In this document: one piece after another, positions 55,269 through 64,000 of the stretch
Numbering within the stretch: position 1 is the first letter of the stretch
Layout: every line of letters starts with the position of its first letter
Assembly: GCA_023053685.1 (NCBI GenBank)
Contig: JALIGW010000130.1
Location: 467,174 to 531,173, forward strand
Direction: 5' to 3'
Source: Diadophis punctatus similis
Taxonomy: Eukaryota > Chordata > Lepidosauria > Squamata > Dipsadidae
Length of the DNA stretch: 64,000 nt
Notes under the pieces: model-generated
Told to the model about the DNA's origin: nothing
The model's input: only the letters and a program-made list of their open reading frames with translations
Database searches by the model: none
Made by a program: the position numbers and the translations under genes

Positions 55269-55911
55269 AGCAGTGAAATCTACTAACCTTTCCTACAGGT
55301 TCGGAAGTGCACGCACTTTTTCACTCCCGCTCCGTGCGCTTTTTCACCCTCTGCGCATGCGCAGAAGGCTTTGCGCATGCGCAGAGGGCTTTACGCATGC
55401 GCAGAGGGTTAAAAAAGAAAATGGCGGTGTCTGGGCGGGTGGGCGGAGCCTCACACTGCCGCCGCTGCCAGTTTCCAAACCACCTGCGCCCGCCGCTACC
55501 GGTACATCCGAACCAGGCCGAACCAGTAGCATTTCACCCAGAGGTGGGTTCCTGCCGGAGCTGCCCAGTACACAGCTCTGGTAGGGAGTGGCTGATTGTG
55601 CAATTTGCACGCGACCGCTCCAGAGGCCTCTCTGCCGGTCCATCGCGTGCGTTGCCATTTTTTTCCGTGAATTTTTGGCCAATTTTGCTTCTGCGCATGC
55701 GCGGAAGTAAAATCGCGCTGAAATCTCTCTCACGCGCACGTCCCCTCGCAAGATTTCAGCGCGATTTTGCTTCCACACATGCGCAGAAGCAAAATCGCGT
55801 GAGGGGGCGCACGCATGTAGCGAGCGCGCACATGCCCGAAGCGTGGAGATGCGCGCGCAGCGCACCAGCACCGGTAAGGGAGCAACCCACCACTGATTTC
55901 ACCCCTGTATA
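55269..55911. mobile_element. hAT-like MITE, host of a nested hAT
   Basis: Left 'cagtgaaatctactaacc', right 'atttcacccctg'. ATGTCCCC occurs at 55261-55268 and 55912-55919 and may be the TSD, although it does not abut the CAG/CTG ends exactly. Holds two exact GCGCATGCGC (55353-55362, 55373-55382) in tandem. Confidence 0.65.
55539..55895. mobile_element. hAT MITE, nested
   Basis: CAGAGGTGGGTTCCTGCCGG to 'gagcaacccaccactg' with perfect TSD ATTTCACC at 55531-55538 and 55896-55903. An exact GCGCATGCGC is at 55693-55702. Frames of up to 201 codons across this region are not genes. Confidence 0.9.
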
Positions 55912-56079
55912 ATGTCCCCTATTATCTGACCGTTCCCTAGGCCTTGCTGTTTGACTGTCCTCTTCGCCCTGTTCCTCAAGGTCTTTCTCACATACCATTA
56001 GATCAAGACTGTTTGAGGAAAACAGATATCCAAGCAGTAGGTAGATAATATATCCATTGTGTTTTCAAACTGAAAACTA

Positions 56080-56960
56080 AAACAGGATTTAGTGCAGTTT
56101 TAACCGGAAAGTGTGACCCACTCCAAGCCTTAAATCTTCCACCCTCCCTTTCTGGGAGGAAATTATCCAGGATCCGATCATCTCATCTCCTTCCACTTTA
56201 CCAACCTCCTGACATTTGAAGCGGCTGTCCCCGGCCTTGTACAGGTAGCGTCTTTTTGCAGGTAATTACGGCCGTAAAATTAAGCCGGTCTTGTACACGA
56301 AGCCAGCAAATTAGCGAAGGATTGAAGGTCAAAGAGATCTCATTTATGGAGTCTCTAAGAAAATGTTAAGAACAAGTGTGTGTCAGGCAGACCAGTATGC
56401 TGGATTAACGTGAGGTCATGACAAGTGGAACTGAAGTGTTGGGGGGGGGGCGTGTAACCAACTCTGCCAGCCCATCAGCACAATTGGGAATTTATCTCTC
56501 CGAGTCTTATCAGAGCCCTGGTGGCTCGCCTCTCTTTTAATGAAGCCTGACAAAAGTGACAAAAATAAAGCACACTTTTTTTTTCTCTTTTTTTAAAAAA
56601 AGCAGGTCGACCATGGCTTTTTTTCCCAGTGGCATCCGAAGCCCGTTTTTTTTCTCTCTCTCAAATAATATAATCCACACCGAGTAATGAAGAACGAATG
56701 GGAACAAATGCTTGCTGGGTAACTACCGAAGCCAAGGTGGTAGGTGACCTACTTTTCAAACTGGAGAAGCGAAAATCTGGCCAGATCATCCTAATAAATA
56801 ATCATAACTACAGCAAGAACAACAATTATAACGGGGATCTATAATTTAAGGGGAAAAGCGGCCCTGCCTCGGGAGGGGAAGGCTCGGAGCTGCTATGAAA
56901 TTTTCCAGATCGCTCTCTTAAACCAGTGGTGAGGGTCCGTTTTGCTTAATTTTTGCCTGA
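56080..56960. promoter_or_regulatory. Repeat-poor block, candidate conserved non-coding DNA
   Basis: About 880 bases free of transposon ends. Notable: 'gcaggtaattacggccgtaa' near 56260, 'cgagtcttatcagagccctg' near 56502 (GATA-type), 'cttttaatgaagcctgacaa' near 56535. No frame of 60 or more codons is open here, against a coding function. Best explained as non-coding DNA under constraint or simply unique DNA. Confidence 0.4.
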
Positions 56961-57078
56961 GTGAGTGGGAATGCAGCCATGGTGCTTTGTAAACCACTAC
57001 AGGTAGTCCTCGACTTACAACAATTCGTTTAGTGACCGTTCAAAGTTACAACGGCACTGAAAAAAAGTGACTTATGGC

Positions 57079-57510
57079 CAGGGGTGGGCTTCAAAAATTT
57101 TAGCAAGGGGTTCTCTGCCTGGTTGCTGGGTGGGCGTGGGCATGGTGGGCGTGGCCTAGTCAGCTACCTGCACTGCGGTGGGAGGGAGTATTTTTGTCCT
57201 CCCCTGGCGCCGTAGTTTTTCCTCGAGCCTCCGGGACGGTGAAAACTTCTCCCCAGGCTTCGGAGGCTGTCTGGAGGCCCGTTTCCGGCCTTCCCAAACT
57301 TCCGGTAGGCCCGTTTTTTACCCTTCCCGAACCTCCCCGCGCGCCCTGCATTTACCTGCATCCAAAACGGGTCGTGTGGGGACTCTTGGGAGGGGCGGAG
57401 TGAGGTGGGCAGGGCCAGCCAGGAGTGGGATTTGGGGGTTCTCTGAACTGCACAGAATCTTAGCTAGAGGTTCTCCCAAACCCCTGCGAACCCCCAGCAG
57501 ACCACCCCTG
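57079..57510. mobile_element. hAT MITE (CAGGGGTGGGTTTCAAAAA family)
   Basis: Perfect TSD CTTATGGC at 57071-57078 and 57511-57518. CAGGGGTGGGCTTCAAAAAT to 'gcagaccacccctg'. Sister of 32605. Confidence 0.95.
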
Positions 57511-57524
57511 CTTATGGCCATTTT

Positions 57525-58206
57525 TATCTTTATTCTTTATTGGCCAAGTGTGATTGGACACACAAGGAATTTGTCTTTGGTGCATATGCTCTCAGTCAGG
57601 GGTGAAATCCTCCCGGTTCGGCCGGGCCAGTCGTTCGGCGTATAGCCGATGGAACTGGTGGCGGTCGCGGCACAGAGCTTCTCCCACCCGCTTCCCCGGC
57701 CTGGCTGAATGCCGCCATTCGGGTTATTTTGCCCTCTGTGCATGCGCGCACATGCACAGAGGGCAAAATAACCCGAATGGTGGCGTTCAGCCGGGCCGGG
57801 GAAGCAGGCGGGAGAAGCTCTGTGCCGCGACCACCGCCAGTTCCATCGAACGACTGGCCCGGCCGAACCGGGAGGATTTCACCCCTGCTCTCAGTGTACA
57901 TAAAAGAAAAGATACATTCATCAAGAATCACATAAAAGAAAAGATACATTCGTCAAGAATCACAAGGCACAACACTTAATGGTAGTCATAGGGTACAAAT
58001 AAGCAATCAAATCATACTAGGAAACAATCAATATAAATCGTAAGGATACAAGCAACAGGTTACAGTCATACAGTCATAAGTGGGAGGAGATGGGTGATAG
58101 GAACGATGAGAAGATTAATAGTAATAGTAATGCAGACTTAGTGAATAGTTTGACAGTGTTGAGGGAATTATTTGTTTAGCAGAGTGATGGCGTTCGGGGG
58201 GGGGGG
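57525..58206 (-). mobile_element. LINE 3' UTR of the (ATTCT)n-tailed family, antisense
   Basis: 'ggccaagtgtgattggacac' and 'aaggaatttgtctttggtgc' then, after a hAT, 'agggtacaaataagcaatca', 'gtgggaggagatgggtgata' and 'gaattatttgtttagcagag'. Segment 57899-57963 is a tandem duplicate of a 33-bp piece ('aaaagaaaagatacattc'). Confidence 0.8.
57597..57887. mobile_element. Fully palindromic hAT MITE, 291 bp
   Basis: CAGGGGTGAAATCCTCCCGG to 'gaggatttcacccctg' with perfect TSD CTCTCAGT at 57589-57596 and 57888-57895. The halves are inverted copies of about 140 bp, differing mainly by a 10-bp insertion in the left arm. Centre 'gtgcatgcgcgcacatgcac'. Confidence 0.95.
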
Positions 58207-58748
58207 AACTGTCACATGACCAGTGCAGTATCCCGTGGTCACTGGCAGCTGGCCTGTATTAAGGACGGTCGGAGTGTCTCCGACTCAGGAGATCAACTTT
58301 TGCAAACTTCTGACAAGCAAAGTCAACAGGGAAGCCATATTCGCTTAACAACCATCTTACTCATTGAACCACTGCAGTGTTAACAACTGTGGCAAGAAAG
58401 GTCGTAAAATGGGGCAAAGCTCACTTAACAAGCATCTCGCTTAGCAGCAGAAATTTTGGGCTCAATTGTGGTCGTAAGTTAAAGACTATATTTGTGGCAC
58501 TGCATTTTAGAAATATAGAAAATTGATGGGAGGGGAAAAAAAACCACCAGTCCATCGAGTCTGGCCTTCGAATTTTTGTTTGTTTTTATTTTCTTTTTAA
58601 GTTCCTTACTTATTTTTGAAGTCTTTATTATTTTATTGTTGTTTATTTTTATTTATTTATTTTAATTATTATCAGTTAATAGACATGAGTTTATCCCAAG
58701 CATGTTTAAACTCAGTTACTGATGATTGCCTCACTACCTCCATTGGAA

Positions 58749-59540
58749 GATGGGTGGACTTCAACTCCCAGAATTCCCCAGCCAGCATGCTTTAAGATGG
58801 GTGGACTTCAACTCCCACAATTCCCCAGGCAGCATGCTTTAAGATGGGTGGACTTCAACTCCCAGAATTCCCCAGCCAGCATGCTTTAAGATGGGTGGAC
58901 TTCAACTCCCAGAATTCCCCAGCCAGCATGCTTTAAGATTTTTGGACTTCAACTCCCAGAATTTCCCAGGCAACATGCTTTAAGATGTTCAAACTTCAAC
59001 TCTCAATATTCCCCAGCCAGCATGCTTTAAGATGGGTGGACTTCAACTCCCAGAATTCCCCAGGCAGCATGCTTTAAGATGGGTGGACTTCAACTCCCAG
59101 AATTTCCCAGGCAACATGCTTTAAGATGTTCAAACTTCAACTCTCAATATTCCCCAGCCAGCATGCTTTAAGATGGGTGGACTTCAACTCCCACAATTCC
59201 CCAGGCAGCATGCTTTAAGATGGGTGGACTTCAACTCCCAGAATTCCCCAGCCAGCATGCTTTAAGATGGGTGGACTTCAACTCCCAGAATTCCCCAGCC
59301 AGCATGCTTTAAGATTTTTGGACTTCAACTCCCAGAATTTCCCAGGCAACATGCTTTAAGATGTTCAAACTTCAACTCTCAATATTCCCCAGCCAGCATG
59401 CTTTAAGATGGGTGGACTTCAACTCCCAGAATTCCCCAGGCAGCATGCTTTAAGATGGGTGGACTTCAACTCCCACAATTCCCCAGCCAGCATACTTTAA
59501 CGTGTTTGGACTTCAACTCCCAGAATTCCCCAGGTAGTGT
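58749..59540. repeat. 47-bp minisatellite with 376-bp higher-order period
   Basis: Sixteen full 47-bp units plus a partial one, each of the form 'gatgggtggacttcaactcc' ... 'ccagcatgctttaa'. Diagnostic variants (cacaa, gattttt, gatgttcaaa, ggcaac) recur with a period of eight units: units 2-7 (58796-59077) correspond to units 10-15 (59172-59453). It ends at 'cttcttaaagttaccaagtt', the other half of the palindromic hAT MITE, so the array grew from inside a MITE. 58500-58745 before it shows only A/T-rich sequence. Confidence 0.95.
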
Positions 59541-59599
59541 TAAGCCCACACTTCTTAAAGTTACCAAGTTTGAAAAACATTGATCTAGAATGGTGCCTG

Positions 59600-60185
59600 A
59601 ATTCGCACCAATTTCTTCAAGCCATCTTGTTACCACAAACAAGCTGTGGAAGTCCAATGAATGTTAACCCATCCTGACAACGGTGCCTTTTGTATAGGAT
59701 TCAATTAATTGGCAAAGAAGATCCGGACTAATGAAAATAAAGTAAAATCATTCTGGCAATTAAGTCACTGTAAACATTATTGACAATGCTTCTTCCATAC
59801 AATAAACTTGGATTTAACGCCAACTGTGGCAATATTGAATCACAGGTTCATTAGTAAATCATGAGCAGCATAAATGTAGGTTTTAATCAAAGGGGCAAAA
59901 TGAAGGAAGAGACCCATTTGTCCGCCTCTGCCCTGAACTTGAGAGGAATATTCTACAGCTGTGTCATGTTTATTCATTGTCTTTTCTTTGAACTATCGAT
60001 ATTCAAGGAAATAAATATAAACAGCACTAGTTGGGTAAAAGTCAGGTTTTTCAATGCTAATTGTTCAGGTCTGTCGCTATTGAAACATTTATTATTCAGG
60101 TTGGCTGAATTGGTGATAGGAACTAGCTGAGGCTGGCTGATCTTCAAAGGTGAGACTGGGAGGGAAAACCGCAAAGAAACGTTCA
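59600..60185. promoter_or_regulatory. Repeat-poor block, candidate conserved non-coding DNA
   Basis: AT-rich but non-repetitive, with many plausible factor sites: 'tcaattaattggcaaagaag' near 59701, 'aggttttaatcaaaggggca' near 59880 (TCF/LEF-type ATCAAAGG), 'tttattcattgtcttttctt' near 59970. An 89-codon frame (59861-60130) is open but has no recognisable domain and is rich in Phe/Leu/Ile/Asn, as AT-rich non-coding DNA would be. Confidence 0.45.
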
Positions 60186-60189
60186 ATGT

Positions 60190-60430
60190 GTACAGGAGCG
60201 TTTCTCAACCTGAACAACTTTAAGATGTGTGGACTTCAACATCCACCCACGATTCCCCAGCCAGTTCCCTGGGCCCCTTCTGAATGTTATTTGGACATTC
60301 TGGACTTTGAAATGCTTTAGTCCCTCCTGCCTAGGCCATAGAGCTTGTGTATCTCCATCAAGCTCACCTTCCTTACTCTCTACAGCAGTGGCCCACATAT
60401 TTTTGGGCACCAGGGACCGGTTCCGTGGGG
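60190..60430. repeat. Two hAT terminal fragments
   Basis: 60194-60265 is one half of the palindromic MITE family ('gtttctcaacctgaacaact', 'gtggacttcaacatccaccc'). 60385-60428 is the left end of the family at 45792 ('gggcaccagggaccggttcc'). Confidence 0.55.
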
Positions 60431-60472
60431 AAGAGGGGGAGGAGGGAGGAGGGAGAAAGGAAAGGGGTGAAG

Positions 60473-60551
<79 letters not shown>

Positions 60552-60668
60552 AGAGTTTGAAAAGGAAGAGAAAGGAGGAGAGAGAGAAGGAAAAAGGGGA
60601 GAGAAGGGAAAGGGGGAAAGAAAAGGAAAGTGGAAGGAAAGTGGTGAAGAAAGAAAGAAAAGAAGGGG
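60431..60668. repeat. (GAAA)n and polypurine tract
   Basis: A pure (GAAA)n of about 80 bases at 60473-60550 within about 235 bases of A and G. Lys/Glu/Arg frames are artefacts. Confidence 0.95.
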
Positions 60669-60734
60669 ATGACAGAGTGAGAATTAATCTCACAGAGGTG
60701 ATGTTTGATCTTTTCCCGGAATTCAGACATTAGA

Positions 60735-60985
60735 AAAGAAACCGCAGTTTAAAAGTCTAAGTAAAATATTTATTTCGGTACAAAAACAATAAAATCTCAT
60801 TTGTTTACATGTCTGATATAAAATGCGACTTTCCTCATCGGAAGCCAGAAGAAGAAGGATAGAATGGAGATTGGAATGCACACATGCGTACAAGAACATA
60901 TCAATCACGTGCTCAGGAATAAACCATTATATTAGATAGGGATGCATCTCCCTGCATATACATGTAACAGGCAATAAATCACACC
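60735..60985. promoter_or_regulatory. Repeat-poor block
   Basis: 250 bases of unique-looking sequence between two purine tracts ('ctcatttgtttacatgtctg' near 60797 is a forkhead-like TGTTTAC site). No coding frame. Conservation untested. Confidence 0.3.
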
Positions 60986-60989
60986 GTGA

Positions 60990-61275
60990 CAGGGGAAAGG
61001 GAAGAAGAGTTTGAAAAGGAGGAGGAGGAGGGAGAAGAGAAAAGGAAAAAGGAAAAAGGAAGGAAAGGAAAGGAGAAGTGGAAGGAAAGGGGTAAAGAAA
61101 GAGAAAGAAGAAGGAAAAGGGGAAGAAGAGATTGAAAGGGAACAGAGAGAGGAGGAGGAGGAGGGAGAGAAGAGAAAAGGGAAAGGGGGAAGGAAAGGAG
61201 AAGTGGAAGGAAAGGAGTGATAAAAAAGAAGGAAGAAGGGAAGAAGAGTTTGAAAAGGAAGAGAGAGGAGGAGGA
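60990..61275. repeat. Polypurine tract
   Basis: About 285 bases of AAGG, GGAG and GAAA units, with 'gaagagtttgaaaaggaaga' shared with 60550 and again at 61242, so the tracts share a common source. Confidence 0.9.
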
Positions 61276-61299
61276 GGATTGATCAATATAGTCAACCAG

Positions 61300-61796
61300 A
61301 TGTTTAGACTGGATTTGTCATTTTTATCCACCTATTGAGACCTTCCCAAAGTTATGCCCTGTTGTTCAGGGGGAGCAGCTGCCATGATCTGGACGTGTTG
61401 ATGACCTGTGAAGAGAGACCTGGGAAAGACCAATTAAAGTGGGACCTGTTAAAGAAAGGCGGTCATCACTTTTTGCTTTCCCTGCCAGCCTCATTATGGT
61501 GGGCAGCAAACAGTGAATATCGTTTTGAGCAAAACGTTTACAGGGATCCACATTTCTTCTTCATTGTTCACCCAGGACCTAAATCTCCTTCTCCCGAGCC
61601 ATTCTAACCAGATGTCAATTCGGCCAAGGTGTTTACTGAAATATTTAAGGGATCCACTTGCAAGACAAAATAAAAAAAGCCATGGGGAAAATGCTGCCTT
61701 TCTCCTAATTCTCTTTGCAAATTAGTATTGTGTAAAAGATAATGTCCAGTTTTGAAAGCAAAGTTTCTTGCATAATTATGAATATTTTCATTCATG
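61300..61796. promoter_or_regulatory. Repeat-poor block, candidate conserved non-coding DNA
   Basis: 'ttctctttgcaaattagtat' near 61710 (octamer-like TTTGCAAAT) and 'ttgcataattatgaatattt' near 61770 (ATTA cores) in unique-looking DNA. A 90-codon frame (61335-61607) is unrecognised and has no exon-like borders that I can argue. Confidence 0.35.
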
Positions 61797-62100
61797 CCCT
61801 TCCTTCCTTCCTTCCTTCTTCCCCTTCCTTTCTTTATCTTCCCTTCCCTTCCTTCTTTCCTCCCCCCTTCCAACTCTTCCATTTCCTTTCTTTCCCTTCT
61901 TTCTTTCTCATTTCTTCCTTTTATTTCCTTCCTTCTATTTCTTTCCTTCCTTCCACTCTTCCTTCCTTTTTCTATTTCTTTCTTTCCTTCCTACCTTCCT
62001 CTATTTCTTTCCTTCCTATTCTTTCCTTCCTTCCTTTTCTGTCCTTCCTTTTTCCCTCCCTCCCTCCCTCCCTCCCTCCCTTCCTTCCTTCCTTCCTTCC
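61797..62100. repeat. (TTCC)n polypyrimidine tract
   Basis: About 300 bases of C/T with (CCCT)n near 62054-62080. Long Ser/Phe/Leu frames are artefacts. 62101-62323 is unique-looking and holds no gene. Confidence 0.95.
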
Positions 62101-62331
62101 AGCAACCTCATTTCCCTGCCATGTCCCCATGACATTGCCATCAACAATCTCCAGCCAATGAGCGCCACAGCCTTAAGCAGCCTCAAAGCTGCACTGGGTT
62201 CAAGAAAGTTCATTCTAGGTACTCAATGCAACTTTCTTGGCCATGTTGCTGGTTCTTTTATGATGCTCAGCTGCTGTGTTTGTGTATGTATTCCAATTGG
62301 TTTTATCTGTGTTATGGTAAGTCGCTTAGAG

Positions 62332-63056
62332 CAGTGCTCCCCAACCAGTGTGCCGTGGCACACTGGTGTGCCGTGAGGCCATGCCAAGTGTGCCGCGGCA
62401 AAAAGCTCGCGTCATTCAGGGGTGGCCAAACCGTGGCGCATGTGCCAAATGTGGTGCATTGGATGATTGCAAGTGGTGCATTGCAATCATCCAATGGCTG
62501 ACACCTCTCCCGCCCGTGTGACTTGCTGTCTTTTAAAACTCAAGCCGCCTCAGCTTGAGTTTTAAAAGACAGCAAGACGCGGGCGGGAGAGGCAGGTCTG
62601 GTCTGGATGCTATTAGCGAAGAACGCGAGGAGGAGGTACCGGGGCATGTCCCAGGTAGGACACGCGTCTTGTGCTGGGGGTTGGCAGGACGGGTGGGGCA
62701 GGACTGGCGGGCGGGACGGGGCGCGCGTCCTACCTGGGGCTTTTCCCGGTAGCTCCAGTCGCGTTCCTTGCTAATAGCGTCCAGAGCAGAGCAGCCCCTT
62801 CCAAAAGATAACATCTCGCGAGACGTTATCTTTTGGAAGGGGCTGCTCTGCTCTGGACGCTATTACGGTAGCAAGGAACGCGACTGGAGCTACCGGGAAA
62901 AGTCCCAGGTAGGACACGTGTCTCGCGCTGGGGGTTGGCAGGGCGGACGGGGCAGGACTGGCGGGCGGGATGGGGCGCGCGTATGTATGTGGTGTGCCGT
63001 GGAATTTTGGGAGAGGCTATGGTGTGCCGAGGGTGACAAAAGGTTGGGGAGCACTG
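62332..63056. mobile_element. hAT element with large internal inverted repeats (CAGTGCTCCCCAACC family)
   Basis: Left CAGTGCTCCCCAACCAGTGT, right 'aggttggggagcactg'. TSD GCTTAGAG at 62324-62331 and 63057-63064. Inside: hairpin 62505-62592 around 'gacttgctgtcttttaaaac', hairpin 62729-62913 with about 90-bp arms meeting at TCTCGCGAGA (62814-62823), and an approximate direct repeat of about 75 bp (62650-62725 and 62909-62980, 'ggggcaggactggcgggcgg'). No transposase frame is seen. Confidence 0.95.
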
Positions 63057-63064
63057 GCTTAGAG

Positions 63065-63365
63065 CAGTGGTTCCCAACCTGGGGGTCGGGACCCCTTTGG
63101 GGGTCGAACGACCATTTCCCAGGGGTCGCCCCGGCATCCTCAGCTCCCTCCCCTCACTGCCACAAGCCTGGCCATATCGCGCCCCACAACCCGTGCCCCC
63201 ACCGCGCTGCCGCCATTTGGATTATTTTACCGTCTGCGCATGCGCAGCATGCTTTGCGCATGCGCAGAGGGTAAAAGAACCCAAATGGCGGCAGTGGGGT
63301 GGGTCACAGTGGGGGCGCAGGGGGCGGGGCGTGGGTCGCGGCATTAGGAAGGTTGGGAACCACTG
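63065..63365. mobile_element. hAT MITE with SPIN-like termini, sharing the neighbour's TSD
   Basis: CAGTGGTTCCCAACCTGGGG to 'aaggttgggaaccactg'. Flanked by GCTTAGAG at 63057-63064 and 63366-63373. Two exact GCGCATGCGC at 63236-63245 and 63256-63265 lie in an inverted repeat. Sister of 41345. 63374-64000 after it holds no gene I can support. Confidence 0.95.
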
Positions 63366-64000
63366 GCTTAGAGTCTCTTTGGTGAAATGGCTGGTTATAT
63401 GAATTGAATAAATCAATAAAATATAAATTTTTTAAAAACCCCAAATCTTCCACACTTAGAGAGCAGAAGGGGATGGGCAAGGTAAGAATCTTAATGCTTG
63501 TTAAGATGAAACCACTTTGAGTAGCTAATTGTCTTCTTGTCTATGTTAAATGAGGCACCTTCATTTTGACACTTCTCTCTCCTGTTTTCCAAACAAACAA
63601 ATAAGTCTTGCACTTCTTAGCCTGGAAATGACAGGCTGTGGGTTGTTGACCTAATGGACATTTTTGCCCTGAGAAACTCTGGCTCCTATCCTACAACCAG
63701 TAGTGTGTACAGGGGGGTGGGGTGTCAAAATCTGGAACAAGGCAAATGCAGCATTGTTATCAAAACCTATCATTTGTGGGGTGGGGGGTTTACATGCAAT
63801 GATGCCAATACTTTCAGATTTTGATCTTTCCTGCATATGTGATCCACGTCAGACGCATGTAGATTTCTACTTGTACAATTTCTGGCATGCACCTGAAGAG
63901 TGTCTGAACAGATATGGACAGCTCCAGGTGGGCGAAGCCCCGGTTTTTAATTTAAAATGTACTTGAAAAGCTACACCAAATCTGTAAAATGTTGTGCCAA

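Larger units (their letters stand above)
57000..58488. mobile_element. Tigger/pogo-like MITE carrying a hAT and a LINE
   Basis: CAGGTAGTCCTCGACTTAC at 57000 and the worn right end 'cgtaagttaaagactat' near 58488. Own sequence 57000-57078, 57511-57524 and 58207-58488. Confidence 0.8.

Noticed and set aside
55307..55912. 201-codon plus frame and 175-codon minus frame
   Set aside because: Both run across two nested hAT MITEs. The inverted repeats and CpG-rich content explain the openness.
58749..59540. Regular 47-bp repeats as a CRISPR array
   Set aside because: Units are contiguous with no unique spacers, the genome is vertebrate, and the unit is part of a hAT MITE.
59861..60130. 89-codon frame as a small protein gene
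   Set aside because: No domain, AT-rich residue bias and no gene context. More likely non-coding DNA.

Overview
The window is repeat-dense nuclear DNA of a squamate reptile, most likely an advanced (colubroid-type) snake. The evidence is the repeat content: about 20 copies of one TA-flanked Tigger/pogo-like MITE, many hAT MITEs with 8-bp target-site duplications (TSDs), BovB (RTE) fragments, an L2 LINE, CR1 and CR1/L3-like LINE 3' ends, tRNA-derived SINEs, and a LINE family whose 3' end runs into an (ATTCT)n tract, the AATAG-type microsatellite seeding known from snakes. There is one assembly gap of exactly 100 N. I found no host protein-coding exon, tRNA, rRNA or other RNA gene that I can support. 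Every convincing reading frame belongs to a transposable element. Species, chromosome and neighbouring genes cannot be told from the sequence.

Layout. 1-8.4 kb: a CR1 tail split by a hAT, a 570-bp polypyrimidine tract, then a long L2 LINE on the minus strand inserted into an older CR1-like LINE. 8.4-16.4 kb: hAT MITEs, SINEs, LINE tails, purine tracts and AAT/TTTC microsatellites. 16.4-28.3 kb: a Tigger MITE holding a hAT and a solo LTR, the N gap, SINE/RTE/CR1 remnants, a second solo LTR with a reading frame inside it, and about 1.1 kb of low-repeat DNA. 28.3-38.4 kb: more hATs and a four-deep nest that ends in a hAT carrying a BED-finger transposase fragment. 38.4-46.5 kb: microsatellites, CR1 tails, BovB, and two unrelated hATs in tandem sharing one target site. 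46.7-47.6 kb: a CpG-rich, repeat-poor island. 47.7-55.9 kb: Tigger, hAT, BovB and microsatellite mosaic. 56-62.3 kb: several repeat-poor blocks that look like conserved non-coding DNA, interleaved with another deep nest, a 47-bp higher-order minisatellite and purine/pyrimidine tracts. 62.3-63.4 kb: a second tandem pair of different hATs sharing one 8-bp target.

The elements do not form a pathway. They are layers of insertion: old LINE/CR1 and Tigger copies are hosts, and hATs, SINEs, solo LTRs and BovB sit inside them with intact TSDs, so relative ages can be read directly. The parts most likely to matter to the host are the CpG-rich island and the repeat-poor blocks, which may be regulatory DNA of a distant or intron-bearing gene. 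No undescribed defence or gene system was seen. The most unusual structural signals are the two shared-target hAT pairs, the NRF1-like palindromes carried by several hAT families, the long palindromic MITEs, and the minisatellite that grew out of a MITE.
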